Assembly (NCBI RefSeq): GCF_037963835.1
Contig: NZ_CP150145.1
Location: 496,001 to 560,000, forward strand
DNA: 64,000 nucleotides
Source: Paenibacillus sp. FSL H8-0332
GTDB taxonomy: Bacteria > Bacillota > Bacilli > Paenibacillales > Paenibacillaceae
Reading direction: 5' to 3'
Under the pieces are notes generated by a model, which was given only the letters and a program-made list of their open reading frames with translations, had not been told where the DNA came from and ran no database searches. The first letter of the stretch is position 1; every line of letters starts with the position of its first letter. The position numbers were made by a program, and so were the translations under genes. Shown piece after piece: positions 44,680 through 53,546 of the stretch.

Positions 44680-45480
44680 GTGAGAAATGCATTTAATTTA
44701 TATTACATCACAATTGTCAAAGGTGTCCGTCAATTTACAACCTATCGCACCAATGTTTTTGCTGGGGTTACTTCAGCATTGTTTATGTTGGGGGTACGTT
44801 ATGCATTGTGGATTGCTTTATTTAGGACAGGAAATGGTGGGAATTCAACATTAATAGAAACTATAACCTATTTTGTAGTAATGGATATTCTTATGGTGTG
44901 GACAACATCAACGTTTAGCGAACATATCGGAAAAGATATTCATTCTGGGGATATTTCTCACGCACTTACAAGACCATGTTCATATCATTTTCAACTTGTG
45001 ATGGCTTTGCATTCAAAGGCAGTTGTAAGTACATTTACAAGTTCCCTTCCTATTTTAATTGCAGCTACTGTGTTTATAGGAATTTTACCTCCCGTATCCA
45101 CAGTAACATTTGGCTTATTTATTTTAGCAGCAATATTGGGAGGAGCAATATATATCTTAATCGACCTGATAATCAGTTATTCAGTCTTTTGGCTTATGGG
45201 TTATTGGTATATTCGCCTATACAAAGGGGCATTGTTTATGTTGTTTGGTGGCACGGTATTACCACTTTGGTTTTACCCTGATTGGTTAAGAATGATTAGT
45301 AATGTTCTACCTTTCCAGTTCTCCTTATTTATTCCTATGGAAATTTATTTGGGGCGTATACGTGGTGAAGATGTAGTTACTCTTCTTGTAATGCAATTAT
45401 TTTGGATTGGATTACTCTTTGCTATAGAGCGATTTGTTTGGTATAGAGTTCAAAATAAAATTGTGGTTCAGGGGGGATAA
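44680..45480 (+). CDS. ABC-2 type exporter permease (first)
   Basis: A 266-residue integral membrane protein with about six helices, resembling the ABC2_membrane_6 group. Typical features are the N-terminal RQFTTYRTNVFAG segment and GDISHALTRPCSYHFQ before the third helix. The GTG start has AAAGAGGTG upstream. It is followed immediately by a second, homologous permease and then an ATPase, giving a complete exporter. It probably moves the product of the surrounding biosynthesis genes. Confidence 0.85.
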   Translation: MRNAFNLYYITIVKGVRQFTTYRTNVFAGVTSALFMLGVRYALWIALFRTGNGGNSTLIETITYFVVMDILMVWTTSTFSEHIGKDIHSGDISHALTRPCSYHFQLVMALHSKAVVSTFTSSLPILIAATVFIGILPPVSTVTFGLFILAAILGGAIYILIDLIISYSVFWLMGYWYIRLYKGALFMLFGGTVLPLWFYPDWLRMISNVLPFQFSLFIPMEIYLGRIRGEDVVTLLVMQLFWIGLLFAIERFVWYRVQNKIVVQGG

Positions 45481-45483
45481 ATT

Positions 45484-46281
45484 CTGCATACTTTACGAGT
45501 ATTTTTAACAATTATTAGATATGTGTATAAATCGAGTTTTGAATACTCTGGAGCGTTTTTTGGGGGTATTGTTGCACAATGGTTTAGCTATAGTATTTCA
45601 ATACTAATGTTGTTTTTAATGGTTTGGAATTTTGGTTCATTGGCTGGTTGGGAGTCAACGGAAATCATTTTTATGTATGCTGTATGGTTATTAACATATG
45701 CTTTGGGGGCATCTTTCACTACTCATATGTGCAGAAGTTTCCCTTCTATGGCTATAAATGGACAACTCGATGAGGCCTATACTCGCCCGATTTCACCATT
45801 TTTATATGTTATGGCTACCACGTATAATGCTGGATTTATTTCGCATATTTCATTATCATTAGTGGTTTTGGTGTATAGCATTGTGCAACTTGGTATCTCT
45901 TGGACTGTATTACATTGGTTATGGTTTGTAATAGCCATTATCAGTGGGGCGGTTATTAATGCTTGTATGATGCTTATATGCGACATGCCTGCGATCAGGA
46001 CTCGTTCTAAATCACCTACGAGCATGTTTTATACGGAAGGGCGGGGGTTTACTCAGTATCCTATTACCATTTATCCCCGAGCTATTGTATTGGTATTTAC
46101 AACAATACTGCCCTTCGGGTTTACAAGTTACTATCCCATTCAAGTTTTGCTTGGAAAAAAAGATGGTATAATGCCGCAAATAACTATGTGGCTGTCACCA
46201 ATTGTTGCTGTTTTATTAGTCGGGATTACAGCTTTGTGTTGGCAGGTTTTAAGCAGCAAGTATGAAAGTGCAGGTACGTGA
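45484..46281 (+). CDS. ABC-2 type exporter permease (second), non-ATG start
   Basis: A six-helix permease of the same group as its neighbour (GQLDEAYTRPISPFLYV parallels GDISHALTRPCSYHFQ). The first usual start codon (GTG 45523) would remove the conserved N-terminal helix. In frame upstream, right after the TAA of the previous gene, the codons read ATT CTG CAT ACT, giving HTLRVFLTIIRYVYKSSFEY, which matches the family N-terminus. GGGGGG (45471-45476) is well placed for CTG 45484 or ATT 45481. I therefore give CTG 45484; the exact start is uncertain. Confidence 0.75.
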   Translation: MHTLRVFLTIIRYVYKSSFEYSGAFFGGIVAQWFSYSISILMLFLMVWNFGSLAGWESTEIIFMYAVWLLTYALGASFTTHMCRSFPSMAINGQLDEAYTRPISPFLYVMATTYNAGFISHISLSLVVLVYSIVQLGISWTVLHWLWFVIAIISGAVINACMMLICDMPAIRTRSKSPTSMFYTEGRGFTQYPITIYPRAIVLVFTTILPFGFTSYYPIQVLLGKKDGIMPQITMWLSPIVAVLLVGITALCWQVLSSKYESAGT

Positions 46282-46320
46282 AAGTCAAACTTATTTAATT
46301 TCATCGTCGGAGGTGGGCTT

Positions 46321-47292
46321 GTGCCACAAATAGAATTATCTAATGTGACAAAGGATTATAAAATACGCAATCGTGAAAGCAATCGTTCTATTTTTAAAGA
46401 ATTCATTAGACCTAGCTATACAAAAAAATGTGCTGTAAGAAATATCAACTTTACAATTGAACAAGGGGAAATGGTAGGTTTTATAGGTCCAAATGGTGCA
46501 GGTAAATCTACAACAATTAAAATGCTTACGGGTATCCTTACCCCTAGTTCAGGTACAGTGCGTGTGTTTGGTCAAGATCCTTGTAAGAACCGCACATTGA
46601 ACGCTCTTAAGATTGGGGTATTGTTTGGACAGCGTTCTCAAATGCTATGGGACCTACCTGTGCGTGATACTTTTGAAATGTTTAAGATTATGTACAGAAT
46701 CAAGCCACAGGATTATAAACGCCAGCGAGATAGACTAATTGAAATGCTGGATATGAGTGATTTTTTATCTCAGGCGGTGAGACAGTTAAGTTTGGGGCAA
46801 CGTATGCGGGCTAATTTGGCATTATCCTTTTTGCACCAACCTCAAGTAGTTTTCCTTGATGAGCCAACCATAGGTTTAGACGTACTTGTTAAAGATAGAG
46901 TCCAGGAATTTTTAAAACAAATTAATAAAGAGCAGAATACTACTATTCTACTTACCACACATGATACTAAAGATATTGAAGAAGTAGCTCAAAGGCTTGT
47001 GTTAATAGATAAGGGAAAACTGTTATTTGATGGTGAACAAGTTGAATTCCATGAAAAATATAAAGAAACTGAGTATATTTTAGAGGTTGTATTCGATCAG
47101 TCTACACCACCAATAATTCACGAACATTTTCAATTACAAAGTGTCGAAACGCAAAAACATTTCTATAAAATTCTACATAATCAAATGCGTAAGGGAGAAG
47201 CTATCAGTTATGTTGCTTCCCGTTATAATGTGGTGGATATTCGGGTGCGTGAGTCATCGCTTGAAGGGATTTTGAAAAACTTATATAAATAG
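46321..47292 (+). CDS. ABC exporter ATP-binding protein
   Basis: A 323-residue ATPase with Walker A GPNGAGKST, signature LSLGQRMRA, Walker B VVFLDEPTIGLD and His switch TTHDTKD. The C-terminal 80 residues beyond the ATPase core match the extension seen in ATPases for ABC2_membrane_6 permeases. GTG 46321 has GGAGGTGGG upstream. It powers the two permeases just before it. Confidence 0.92.
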   Translation: MPQIELSNVTKDYKIRNRESNRSIFKEFIRPSYTKKCAVRNINFTIEQGEMVGFIGPNGAGKSTTIKMLTGILTPSSGTVRVFGQDPCKNRTLNALKIGVLFGQRSQMLWDLPVRDTFEMFKIMYRIKPQDYKRQRDRLIEMLDMSDFLSQAVRQLSLGQRMRANLALSFLHQPQVVFLDEPTIGLDVLVKDRVQEFLKQINKEQNTTILLTTHDTKDIEEVAQRLVLIDKGKLLFDGEQVEFHEKYKETEYILEVVFDQSTPPIIHEHFQLQSVETQKHFYKILHNQMRKGEAISYVASRYNVVDIRVRESSLEGILKNLYK

Positions 47293-47394
47293 TAAAAATT
47301 CACTTGAAGGAAATTGTCGAATAACAATTATATAGACTTTTTGGCACTGCTTTTTCTTTCTGTTTGTGCTGATGTAGTCGGAATGGAGTTTATT

Positions 47395-48423
47395 ATGAAA
47401 AAAGTTGGGATCATTACTCTTTATTACAAAAATTATAATTATGGTGGGCAACTCGGAGCATTTGCTCTACAAAAAGCTATCTCTAAGCTAGGTTTTCATT
47501 GTGAGCAGATTGCATTCAAGTGGCTAAACGAACATACGTTACAAACATATGAAAGCGCTAAAAGTGCTGAACAGTTTAGAGTGTTTTCCGAAAGTATTCC
47601 CCATAGTGATCGTTTATATACAGTATCTGATATTGCAGAGTGTGTTGATGATTACGATATTTTTGTTTGTGGCAGCGATCAAATATGGGGTTTGCCATGG
47701 GTTATTTCCGATGAGATTTTACCCTGTATGGCACTTTCTTTTGTTACAGCATCAAAACCGAAAATTGCTTACGCAGCAAGCATGGGAGGAGCAGAAATAG
47801 GAGAGGAACGAATGAATATCCTTGCTCCACATGTTAATTCCCTAGACTTTGTTTCTGTTCGTGAAAAAAGTGCAGTTCCTTTTGTGGAAACAATGAGTAA
47901 TGGAGAGGTTACTCATGTATTAGATCCTGTAATGCTTCTTGATAAGTCTGAATGGGATGATATAGCTGCTACTCCTCCAGAAAAAGCCTATATACTCACG
48001 TATGATTTACGAGATATTCCAGCGATTAGAGAATATGCTGAAGCCCTTTCAAAAAAGTATGGATACGAGATAATATCTCTTGCGACTGCGGGAGCAGCTA
48101 CGGTCGGTCCGAAGGAATTTGTTGGGTATATCAAACACGCAAAGTATTTTATTACTAGTGCTTTTCATGGGGCTGTTTTTTCCATTTTATTTAAGGTTCC
48201 ATTTTTAGTTTTCCCGGTTTCAGATAATCCAAAAGATCCGAAGTCAATGGATTCAAGATTGATAGCTCTGCTGGATACATTTGGTTTATCTAATTGCTAT
48301 GTTTTTAATAAAAATGATATTCCAAATATTGAAGATATTACTTTTCATCACATTGACGAAGTGAAAACAAGTGCATTTCGTCATGATTCAATTCAATTTC
48401 TTAAAGGTGCTTTGGAAACTTAA
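47395..48423 (+). CDS. Polysaccharide pyruvyl transferase-family protein
   Basis: A 342-residue protein of the CsaB/WcaK family. It shows VGIITLYYKNYNYGGQLGAF at the N-terminus, FVCGSDQIWGLPW in the middle and TSAFHGAVFSILFKVPFLVF near the C-terminus. Members add ketal pyruvate from phosphoenolpyruvate to sugars. Many cluster-associated members are untested, so a different transfer is possible. ATG 47395 has GGAG six bases upstream; reading upstream of it is not conserved. It follows the exporter ATPase by 102 bases. Confidence 0.82.
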   Translation: MKKVGIITLYYKNYNYGGQLGAFALQKAISKLGFHCEQIAFKWLNEHTLQTYESAKSAEQFRVFSESIPHSDRLYTVSDIAECVDDYDIFVCGSDQIWGLPWVISDEILPCMALSFVTASKPKIAYAASMGGAEIGEERMNILAPHVNSLDFVSVREKSAVPFVETMSNGEVTHVLDPVMLLDKSEWDDIAATPPEKAYILTYDLRDIPAIREYAEALSKKYGYEIISLATAGAATVGPKEFVGYIKHAKYFITSAFHGAVFSILFKVPFLVFPVSDNPKDPKSMDSRLIALLDTFGLSNCYVFNKNDIPNIEDITFHHIDEVKTSAFRHDSIQFLKGALET

Positions 48424-48435
48424 ATAAAGGTGCAT

Positions 48436-48464
48436 GGGCCTTCAAGTTTGCCCTTGAAGGTCCC
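48436..48464 (+). terminator. Hairpin between pyruvyltransferase and glycosyltransferase genes
   Basis: GGGCCTTCAAG pairs with CTTGAAGGTCCC (one bulged T) across six bases. There is no long T run, so it may be a weak terminator or an mRNA-stabilising hairpin. Confidence 0.45.
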
Positions 48465-48549
48465 GGTATTTTCACTGAAGTCATGTTACATACTTGGTAG
48501 AGCGTTATTGAATAGAATGTGATATTTGCAGCAAATAGGGGGAATATAA

Positions 48550-49542
48550 ATGACAAAAGTTTCTGTTATCACTAGTACTTATAATAAAGATAAGTATTTA
48601 GATATTACATTGGCTGGGTATACGCTTCAAGATAATGATGATTTTGAAATAGTCATTGTAGATGATGGAAGTACTGACGATACTCAGAAGGTAATTCGTA
48701 AATACAGTAACAAATTGAACATAGTAAATATACATCAGTCAAATAGTGGAATCGCTGTAGCAAGGAATAAAGCATTGGATGCAGCAAATGGGCAGTATGT
48801 CATTGTAACGGATGATGATAGGATCCCATCTCCATCTTTTATTTCGGAACATAAAACAGCTCTTGATCGAGATGAAAAAACTGTAAGTATTGGCCTGCAG
48901 TATAGAATATTATCCTATTATACTAATCATTTTCCACTTGAATTTTCGGAGTTTGTAGACTTGTTTGAAAAGCATCCACTATTGTCAAAAATTGATGATG
49001 TTGTTCAAGTTTTCACTGCAGAAGATTTAATGAATAGTTTTGCTACAGTAATAGAAGAATGGGCACTCTCTGTGTTCGACCCAGGATCTTTGTTGCCCAT
49101 AGTAGATCGTTTCGGCGAAGATTTAATTGGATATAACTTTGGCTGGACAAAAGCCTATGGAGGTAATATTTCATTCGATAAAAGTAAATTAACCTCCAGT
49201 ATATATTACGATACGAATTTCAAAGGTTATGGAGCAGAAGATGTTGACATTTCCTATCAGTTATATTTGCAAAATTATACTTTTAGGTTTACTAGAAAGG
49301 CTATTAATTATCATCAAGAACACCCTAGAAATCCAAAGGAAAGACAGCAACAATTTGCGAACATTCAGTATCTTTTGAATAAATATAGTAGTTTAGAAAT
49401 GTATCTATTAAATGCTGATGTAAAGGGAGAGGCAAGTGCTGAAGCGATTAATTTCACATTGAATTTATTGCAAAAAGATCCCTTTGTATTATTGCCAAAA
49501 ATAAATGAATTTGTCAGTCGTAAAAGCAAAATAATGAACTGA
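48550..49542 (+). CDS. GT2 glycosyltransferase (with C-terminal GT7-like motif)
   Basis: A 330-residue GT-A enzyme. It has SVITSTYNKDKYLDITLAGY, IVDDGSTDDTQKVI, the Asp-rich VTDDDRIPSP motif, and a C-terminal GYGAEDVDISYQL with HQEHPRNP. The latter matches the Glyco_transf_7C part of two-part GT2 enzymes. ATG 48550 follows AGGGGGAAT. A clear paralog is at 53547. The two probably add sugars in succession to the same product. Confidence 0.85.
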   Translation: MTKVSVITSTYNKDKYLDITLAGYTLQDNDDFEIVIVDDGSTDDTQKVIRKYSNKLNIVNIHQSNSGIAVARNKALDAANGQYVIVTDDDRIPSPSFISEHKTALDRDEKTVSIGLQYRILSYYTNHFPLEFSEFVDLFEKHPLLSKIDDVVQVFTAEDLMNSFATVIEEWALSVFDPGSLLPIVDRFGEDLIGYNFGWTKAYGGNISFDKSKLTSSIYYDTNFKGYGAEDVDISYQLYLQNYTFRFTRKAINYHQEHPRNPKERQQQFANIQYLLNKYSSLEMYLLNADVKGEASAEAINFTLNLLQKDPFVLLPKINEFVSRKSKIMN

Positions 49543-49560
49543 AAATAAAGGAGAGTAATT

Positions 49561-49803
49561 ATGGAAAATAATATATTAGAAGAAATCAAGATCACTCTTA
49601 ATGAGATGCTTTTAGAGAATACAGGGGATACATATCCTAAACTAAATATAAATAATAATTTAAGGGAAGATTTACATTTTGATTCCTTTGATATGGCGGA
49701 ACTGACGGTTAGAATTGAAGCAAAGTTTGGTGTTGATATCTTTGAAGGGGGACATATATATACGGTAAACGATATACTCCAAAAGCTGGAGTTAAAGAGA
49801 TGA
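49561..49803 (+). CDS. Acyl carrier protein
   Basis: An 80-residue ACP. The phosphopantetheine site is the Ser in HFDSFDMAEL, and the helix III region (FGVDIFEGGHIYTVNDILQ) is typical. ATG 49561 has AAAGGAGAG upstream, and the stop overlaps the next start (ATGA). No fatty-acid synthase genes are nearby, so this is a dedicated carrier loaded by the adjacent adenylating enzyme. Confidence 0.92.
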   Translation: MENNILEEIKITLNEMLLENTGDTYPKLNINNNLREDLHFDSFDMAELTVRIEAKFGVDIFEGGHIYTVNDILQKLELKR

Positions 49804-51044
49804 ATAAAATCTTCATGAGCATTAATGGACTGGACTATACTTATGCAAAGCTGATCTCAGATTTAGGTGAAATGAATGAGTGTCGTTACTATGTATATTA
49901 CAAAGATAATGACCCGTATAAAATTTTTAAGCATATCATTCACAGTTTAATTTATGACTATGAAATTGAGGTAATAGATGGAGACTTATCTAGATTAGAA
50001 TTAATTGATCGTGGAATAGATTATGATTGTTTATCCCAAGTCGTAGAGATAGTAGAAGGAAAGAGGAGAAAAGTTCACACCCTGCCAGAGATAACTGAAA
50101 TTGAATCAAGTTGTGTAAATTGGCGCATCACATTATATACATCAGGGACAACTGGAATACCTAAACGAATATCCCACCACATAAATACTTTTGTGAAAAA
50201 TACAAAATGTACAGATAGGCATTCAGATGATATTTGGGCGTTTGCATATAATCCAACGCACATTGCGGGTTTACAGGTTTTTTTTCAGGCCTTCTTCAAT
50301 AAAAACTCAATAATATATGCGTTTGCAAACTGTAAGGAAATGTTGGGGGATCTATTGGAGAAATACAATATAACACATATATCTGCAACACCTACCTATT
50401 ATAGGAATACTCTATCTTATTTGAGTAAATGTTATCCTTTGGTAAAACGTGTGACTTTTGGAGGGGAAAAATATGATGCTTCACTGGAAAAATTGGTAGG
50501 CTTGACTTTTCCTAATTCAAAAATATTGAACATTTATGCATCAACAGAAACTGGTAGTTTGTTTGTTGGTCAAGGTGAATTTTTTGAGAGAAATGAAATG
50601 ATTCAAAGGTACACAAGGGTCTCCGAAGAGGGGGAACTTAGTATACATCGTTCGTTATTGGAAGGCTCAACAATTCTTCAGAGTGACGATGATTGGTATT
50701 CAACGGGAGATATTGTGGAGTTGAGTGGAAGTAGGATTCGGTTTATTACTAGAAAGTCTGAATTATTTAATGTTGGTGGATATATGGTTAATCCCACTGA
50801 AATAGAATATATTCTACGAAATGTTGATGGTGTCTTAGATCTAGTAATTAGAGGAGAAGAAAATCGCTATACAAATAATATTGTAGTTGCAGATATCATT
50901 AAAACCCATGATGTTGATGAATTTTTCATTAAGTGTGCTGTTAAACAATACGCTAAAGAACACTTGCAAAGCTGGAAAGTACCACGAATCATTAATATAG
51001 TCCAACAATTAAGCGAAACCAGATCAGGGAAGAAAATGAGGTGA
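49800..51044 (+). CDS. ANL-family adenylating enzyme (acyl/aminoacyl-ACP ligase)
   Basis: A 414-residue AMP-forming ligase. Core motifs are TLYTSGTTGIPKR (P-loop), IYASTETG (A5), YSTGDIVEL (A7), RKSELFNVGGYMVNP (hinge) and a C-terminal SGKKMR with the catalytic Lys. It is shorter than typical 500-residue members, mainly in the N-terminal subdomain. The ATG overlaps the ACP stop, so it almost certainly loads that ACP. The substrate is not predictable by eye; it could be an amino, hydroxy or fatty acid. Confidence 0.88.
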   Translation: MNKIFMSINGLDYTYAKLISDLGEMNECRYYVYYKDNDPYKIFKHIIHSLIYDYEIEVIDGDLSRLELIDRGIDYDCLSQVVEIVEGKRRKVHTLPEITEIESSCVNWRITLYTSGTTGIPKRISHHINTFVKNTKCTDRHSDDIWAFAYNPTHIAGLQVFFQAFFNKNSIIYAFANCKEMLGDLLEKYNITHISATPTYYRNTLSYLSKCYPLVKRVTFGGEKYDASLEKLVGLTFPNSKILNIYASTETGSLFVGQGEFFERNEMIQRYTRVSEEGELSIHRSLLEGSTILQSDDDWYSTGDIVELSGSRIRFITRKSELFNVGGYMVNPTEIEYILRNVDGVLDLVIRGEENRYTNNIVVADIIKTHDVDEFFIKCAVKQYAKEHLQSWKVPRIINIVQQLSETRSGKKMR

Positions 51045-51048
51045 AATA

Positions 51049-51771
51049 ATGGTTGTTATAGTTACCGGTCACTCAAGAGGTGTTGGCAGAGAGGTTGTTA
51101 ATAAAATACTCACGGATACCAACTATACTGTTTTAGGGATAAGTCGTGCTAGTCATGAAAATTTTAAAGACCTTACTAAAGAATATGGAGAACGGTTTCA
51201 TCACGTTACTTATGATCTGAGTGATATTAAAGGTATTAAACATCTATACCTAAGCAAGTTGAATCTTTATGGGCCAATTGTTGGATTAGTTAATAATTCG
51301 GCTATCGCATATGATGACTTGGTTACGAACCTTAATAATGATCAGTTAACAGAAATGTTTCAAGTTAATGTTTTTGCAGCTATGCAACTGACGAAATATG
51401 TGATTAGAGACATGATATTGAATAAAAGCAAGGGATCTATTGTTTTTGTATCATCAGTGAGTGCACATACTTCATACAAAGGGCTAAGTATGTATGCTGC
51501 GACAAAAGGTGCAATTGAGGCTTTCTCCAAAAGTGTTGCAAGGGAATGGGGAGGGCTTAGTATCCGTTCAAATTGTATAGTTGCAGGTTTTATGGACACC
51601 GCTATGAGTTCAACTTTATCAGAGGAGCATAAAAAACGGATTTACCAAAGGACCTCCCTAAAAAAAGGAACAAGTATAGAAAGTGTGGCTGAAACAGCTC
51701 TTTTTCTATTGGGTGGAAAATCAGAATCTATTACAGGTGCCAATATATTTGTTGATAATGGGACAATCTGA
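51049..51771 (+). CDS. Short-chain dehydrogenase/reductase (FabG-like)
   Basis: A 240-residue SDR with the NAD(P) motif TGHSRGVG, the NNSAIAY segment and the catalytic SSVSAHTSYKG and YAATKGA (Ser, Tyr and Lys present). ATG 51049 has GAGGTGAAA upstream and lies four bases after the ligase gene. It could reduce a keto group on the ACP-bound unit or on a sugar. Confidence 0.9.
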   Translation: MVVIVTGHSRGVGREVVNKILTDTNYTVLGISRASHENFKDLTKEYGERFHHVTYDLSDIKGIKHLYLSKLNLYGPIVGLVNNSAIAYDDLVTNLNNDQLTEMFQVNVFAAMQLTKYVIRDMILNKSKGSIVFVSSVSAHTSYKGLSMYAATKGAIEAFSKSVAREWGGLSIRSNCIVAGFMDTAMSSTLSEEHKKRIYQRTSLKKGTSIESVAETALFLLGGKSESITGANIFVDNGTI

Positions 51772-52123
51772 AGTATTTACCTAGGGGGATTAAATATAAA
51801 GCCAGATTTATAAGAGCATCGGACTTGTTAATTCCCATTAAGTTTGCAGATAATCGCTTGAGATAAATGCAGTCATTCATTTGAGTGAAATTGGCAAAGC
51901 AGTCTGTTGAAACAGATCAAGTGAGGAAGAACAAATCGAGTCTTTCATGAATATAACTCCACAGGTGAAGATTTACTGAACTTCGTATTTTATATAGTTA
52001 ATTAAGCCTCAGTTACAGAAATAATGATACATTACTTTGAAATCAAACGCTGCGTATAGATGACGCTTTAGCAATGTATAGTTTACCATCCCTAAAATCA
52101 GGGTCGGAAAGGGAGGACTGAAA
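51772..52123. other. AT-rich 352-base gap
   Basis: No open frame with a ribosome binding site, terminator with a T run, or RNA gene that I can support. It breaks the tightly packed ACP-ligase-SDR unit from the next gene, so the latter probably has its own promoter. Confidence 0.5.
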
Positions 52124-53197
52124 TTGGCGGATTTTACTAAAATAAAGCCATTCAATGATTTGTGGTTAGACTGCATTAAGAACAATATGATTTCTATGCT
52201 TATGTGTATAAATGATAGCTTTAAGAATATTATTTTTCAAGCAGAAGTTACCTACCACAATAAATATATTAATCAAAAATTCAATTATGATGGGGAAGAA
52301 AAAAAATTTTTTATTGAGGGGTTCTTTACACCCAAAGTTATGTTTTTTATTGATTTTTTAGATCAGCTTTTTGAAAAGAAAGAATATATTTTTAATGAAT
52401 ATAATCCAATAATCTTGCATGATTTTATTAAAAAAGCACTTGATAATGAATGTTGTGTGTTTTTTAAAGTAGATAGATTTTTTTATCTGGACGGAAGAGA
52501 AGCGGGGAAATATCATATGGAACATCCCGTATTCATCTACGGATATGATCCATCAAAGCAATGTTTTAAGACCATTGAGGACTGTAAAATACCTGGGACA
52601 ATGCAGTATTACAACCTTCCTTACTCCGTAATTGAGGCATCCTGCAAAGATTTTATTTCTAAGGGTGAAAGTATTGAATTCGAAGTTGTTCTATATAGAC
52701 AGGATAACAATTTTGATTTAATGAGTAATAAAGAAGTTTCTTTATTAAATGCAAAAAAAATGTGCAATAATTTATTGGCTCATGGAGGTGTGGCAACCGA
52801 ATATAATTTGCTATACGAAACCGGTTTAGCCGGAATAACATCGTATGCAAAGAATTTTATTGATTTGTTTTCTGAAATTGAGGAGTTTGGAGTATTTAAG
52901 ACAAGGGTCGCTCAATTTCAGCAATTTCATGCAAGAAATGTAAACTTAATTAAACATTTAAATAAGCATGGATATATTAATGATCCGGATTCTAAGGACT
53001 TGTGCGATCAATATGAACAAATCCGAAGTCTGTGGGGAGATTTTAAACAAAAGAGTTATCAGCTAATCGCAAGAAAAAAATTGAATATACGTACAAGTCA
53101 TATCAAGAATGATTTATTTTTTTTGTCTATGATAATCTATGAAATAGTAAAATACGAAAGAGAAGCCTTAAATACAATGTTAAGGGTTCTTCCCTAG
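52124..53197 (+). CDS. BtrH-like (papain-fold) acyltransferase candidate
   Basis: A 357-residue protein. The N-terminal 200 residues resemble the BtrH_N/C39-like fold found in carrier-protein clusters: Cys 17 in NDLWLDCIKNN, His 134 in MEHPVFIYGYD, and Asp 153 shortly after. These could form a Cys-His-Asp triad. The C-terminal half is mostly helical. BtrH in butirosin synthesis moves an acyl side chain from an ACP onto an aminoglycoside. The ACP-ligase pair nearby supports an analogous role here. The TTG start has GGGAGG seven bases upstream. The family call is moderate and the activity is inferred. Confidence 0.5.
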   Translation: MADFTKIKPFNDLWLDCIKNNMISMLMCINDSFKNIIFQAEVTYHNKYINQKFNYDGEEKKFFIEGFFTPKVMFFIDFLDQLFEKKEYIFNEYNPIILHDFIKKALDNECCVFFKVDRFFYLDGREAGKYHMEHPVFIYGYDPSKQCFKTIEDCKIPGTMQYYNLPYSVIEASCKDFISKGESIEFEVVLYRQDNNFDLMSNKEVSLLNAKKMCNNLLAHGGVATEYNLLYETGLAGITSYAKNFIDLFSEIEEFGVFKTRVAQFQQFHARNVNLIKHLNKHGYINDPDSKDLCDQYEQIRSLWGDFKQKSYQLIARKKLNIRTSHIKNDLFFLSMIIYEIVKYEREALNTMLRVLP

Positions 53198-53546
53198 AAA
53201 TTAATATTATCTCATGTTTACTTACTCGTTTCTCGGTTTTCATCCATTGAGAGTTGGAATAGTCATGTAAGGATATCATGATTTTCTGGCAAAGCTGGTG
53301 GTGGCAATAGAAAACTGTAGAGATATTCCCAAGACATGCTCTAGTCAGGTTTTCCCGATTCTTAACAGGCGAACTATCTTTATTATGTTATATTTATACA
53401 AAATTAGTATTTTATTATTACACTAAAAAGTTATTTGTTACCTTATAGGATGATCTAAACTCATCTAAAGTTATTGATTCAAGCAATTCAATTTTAAGAT
53501 TGTTTAAATATAGGTTAACAATATTTTATTAGGGGCGTGAATATAA
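53198..53546. other. AT-rich 349-base gap
   Basis: No supported gene or RNA. Composition remains island-like. Confidence 0.5.
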
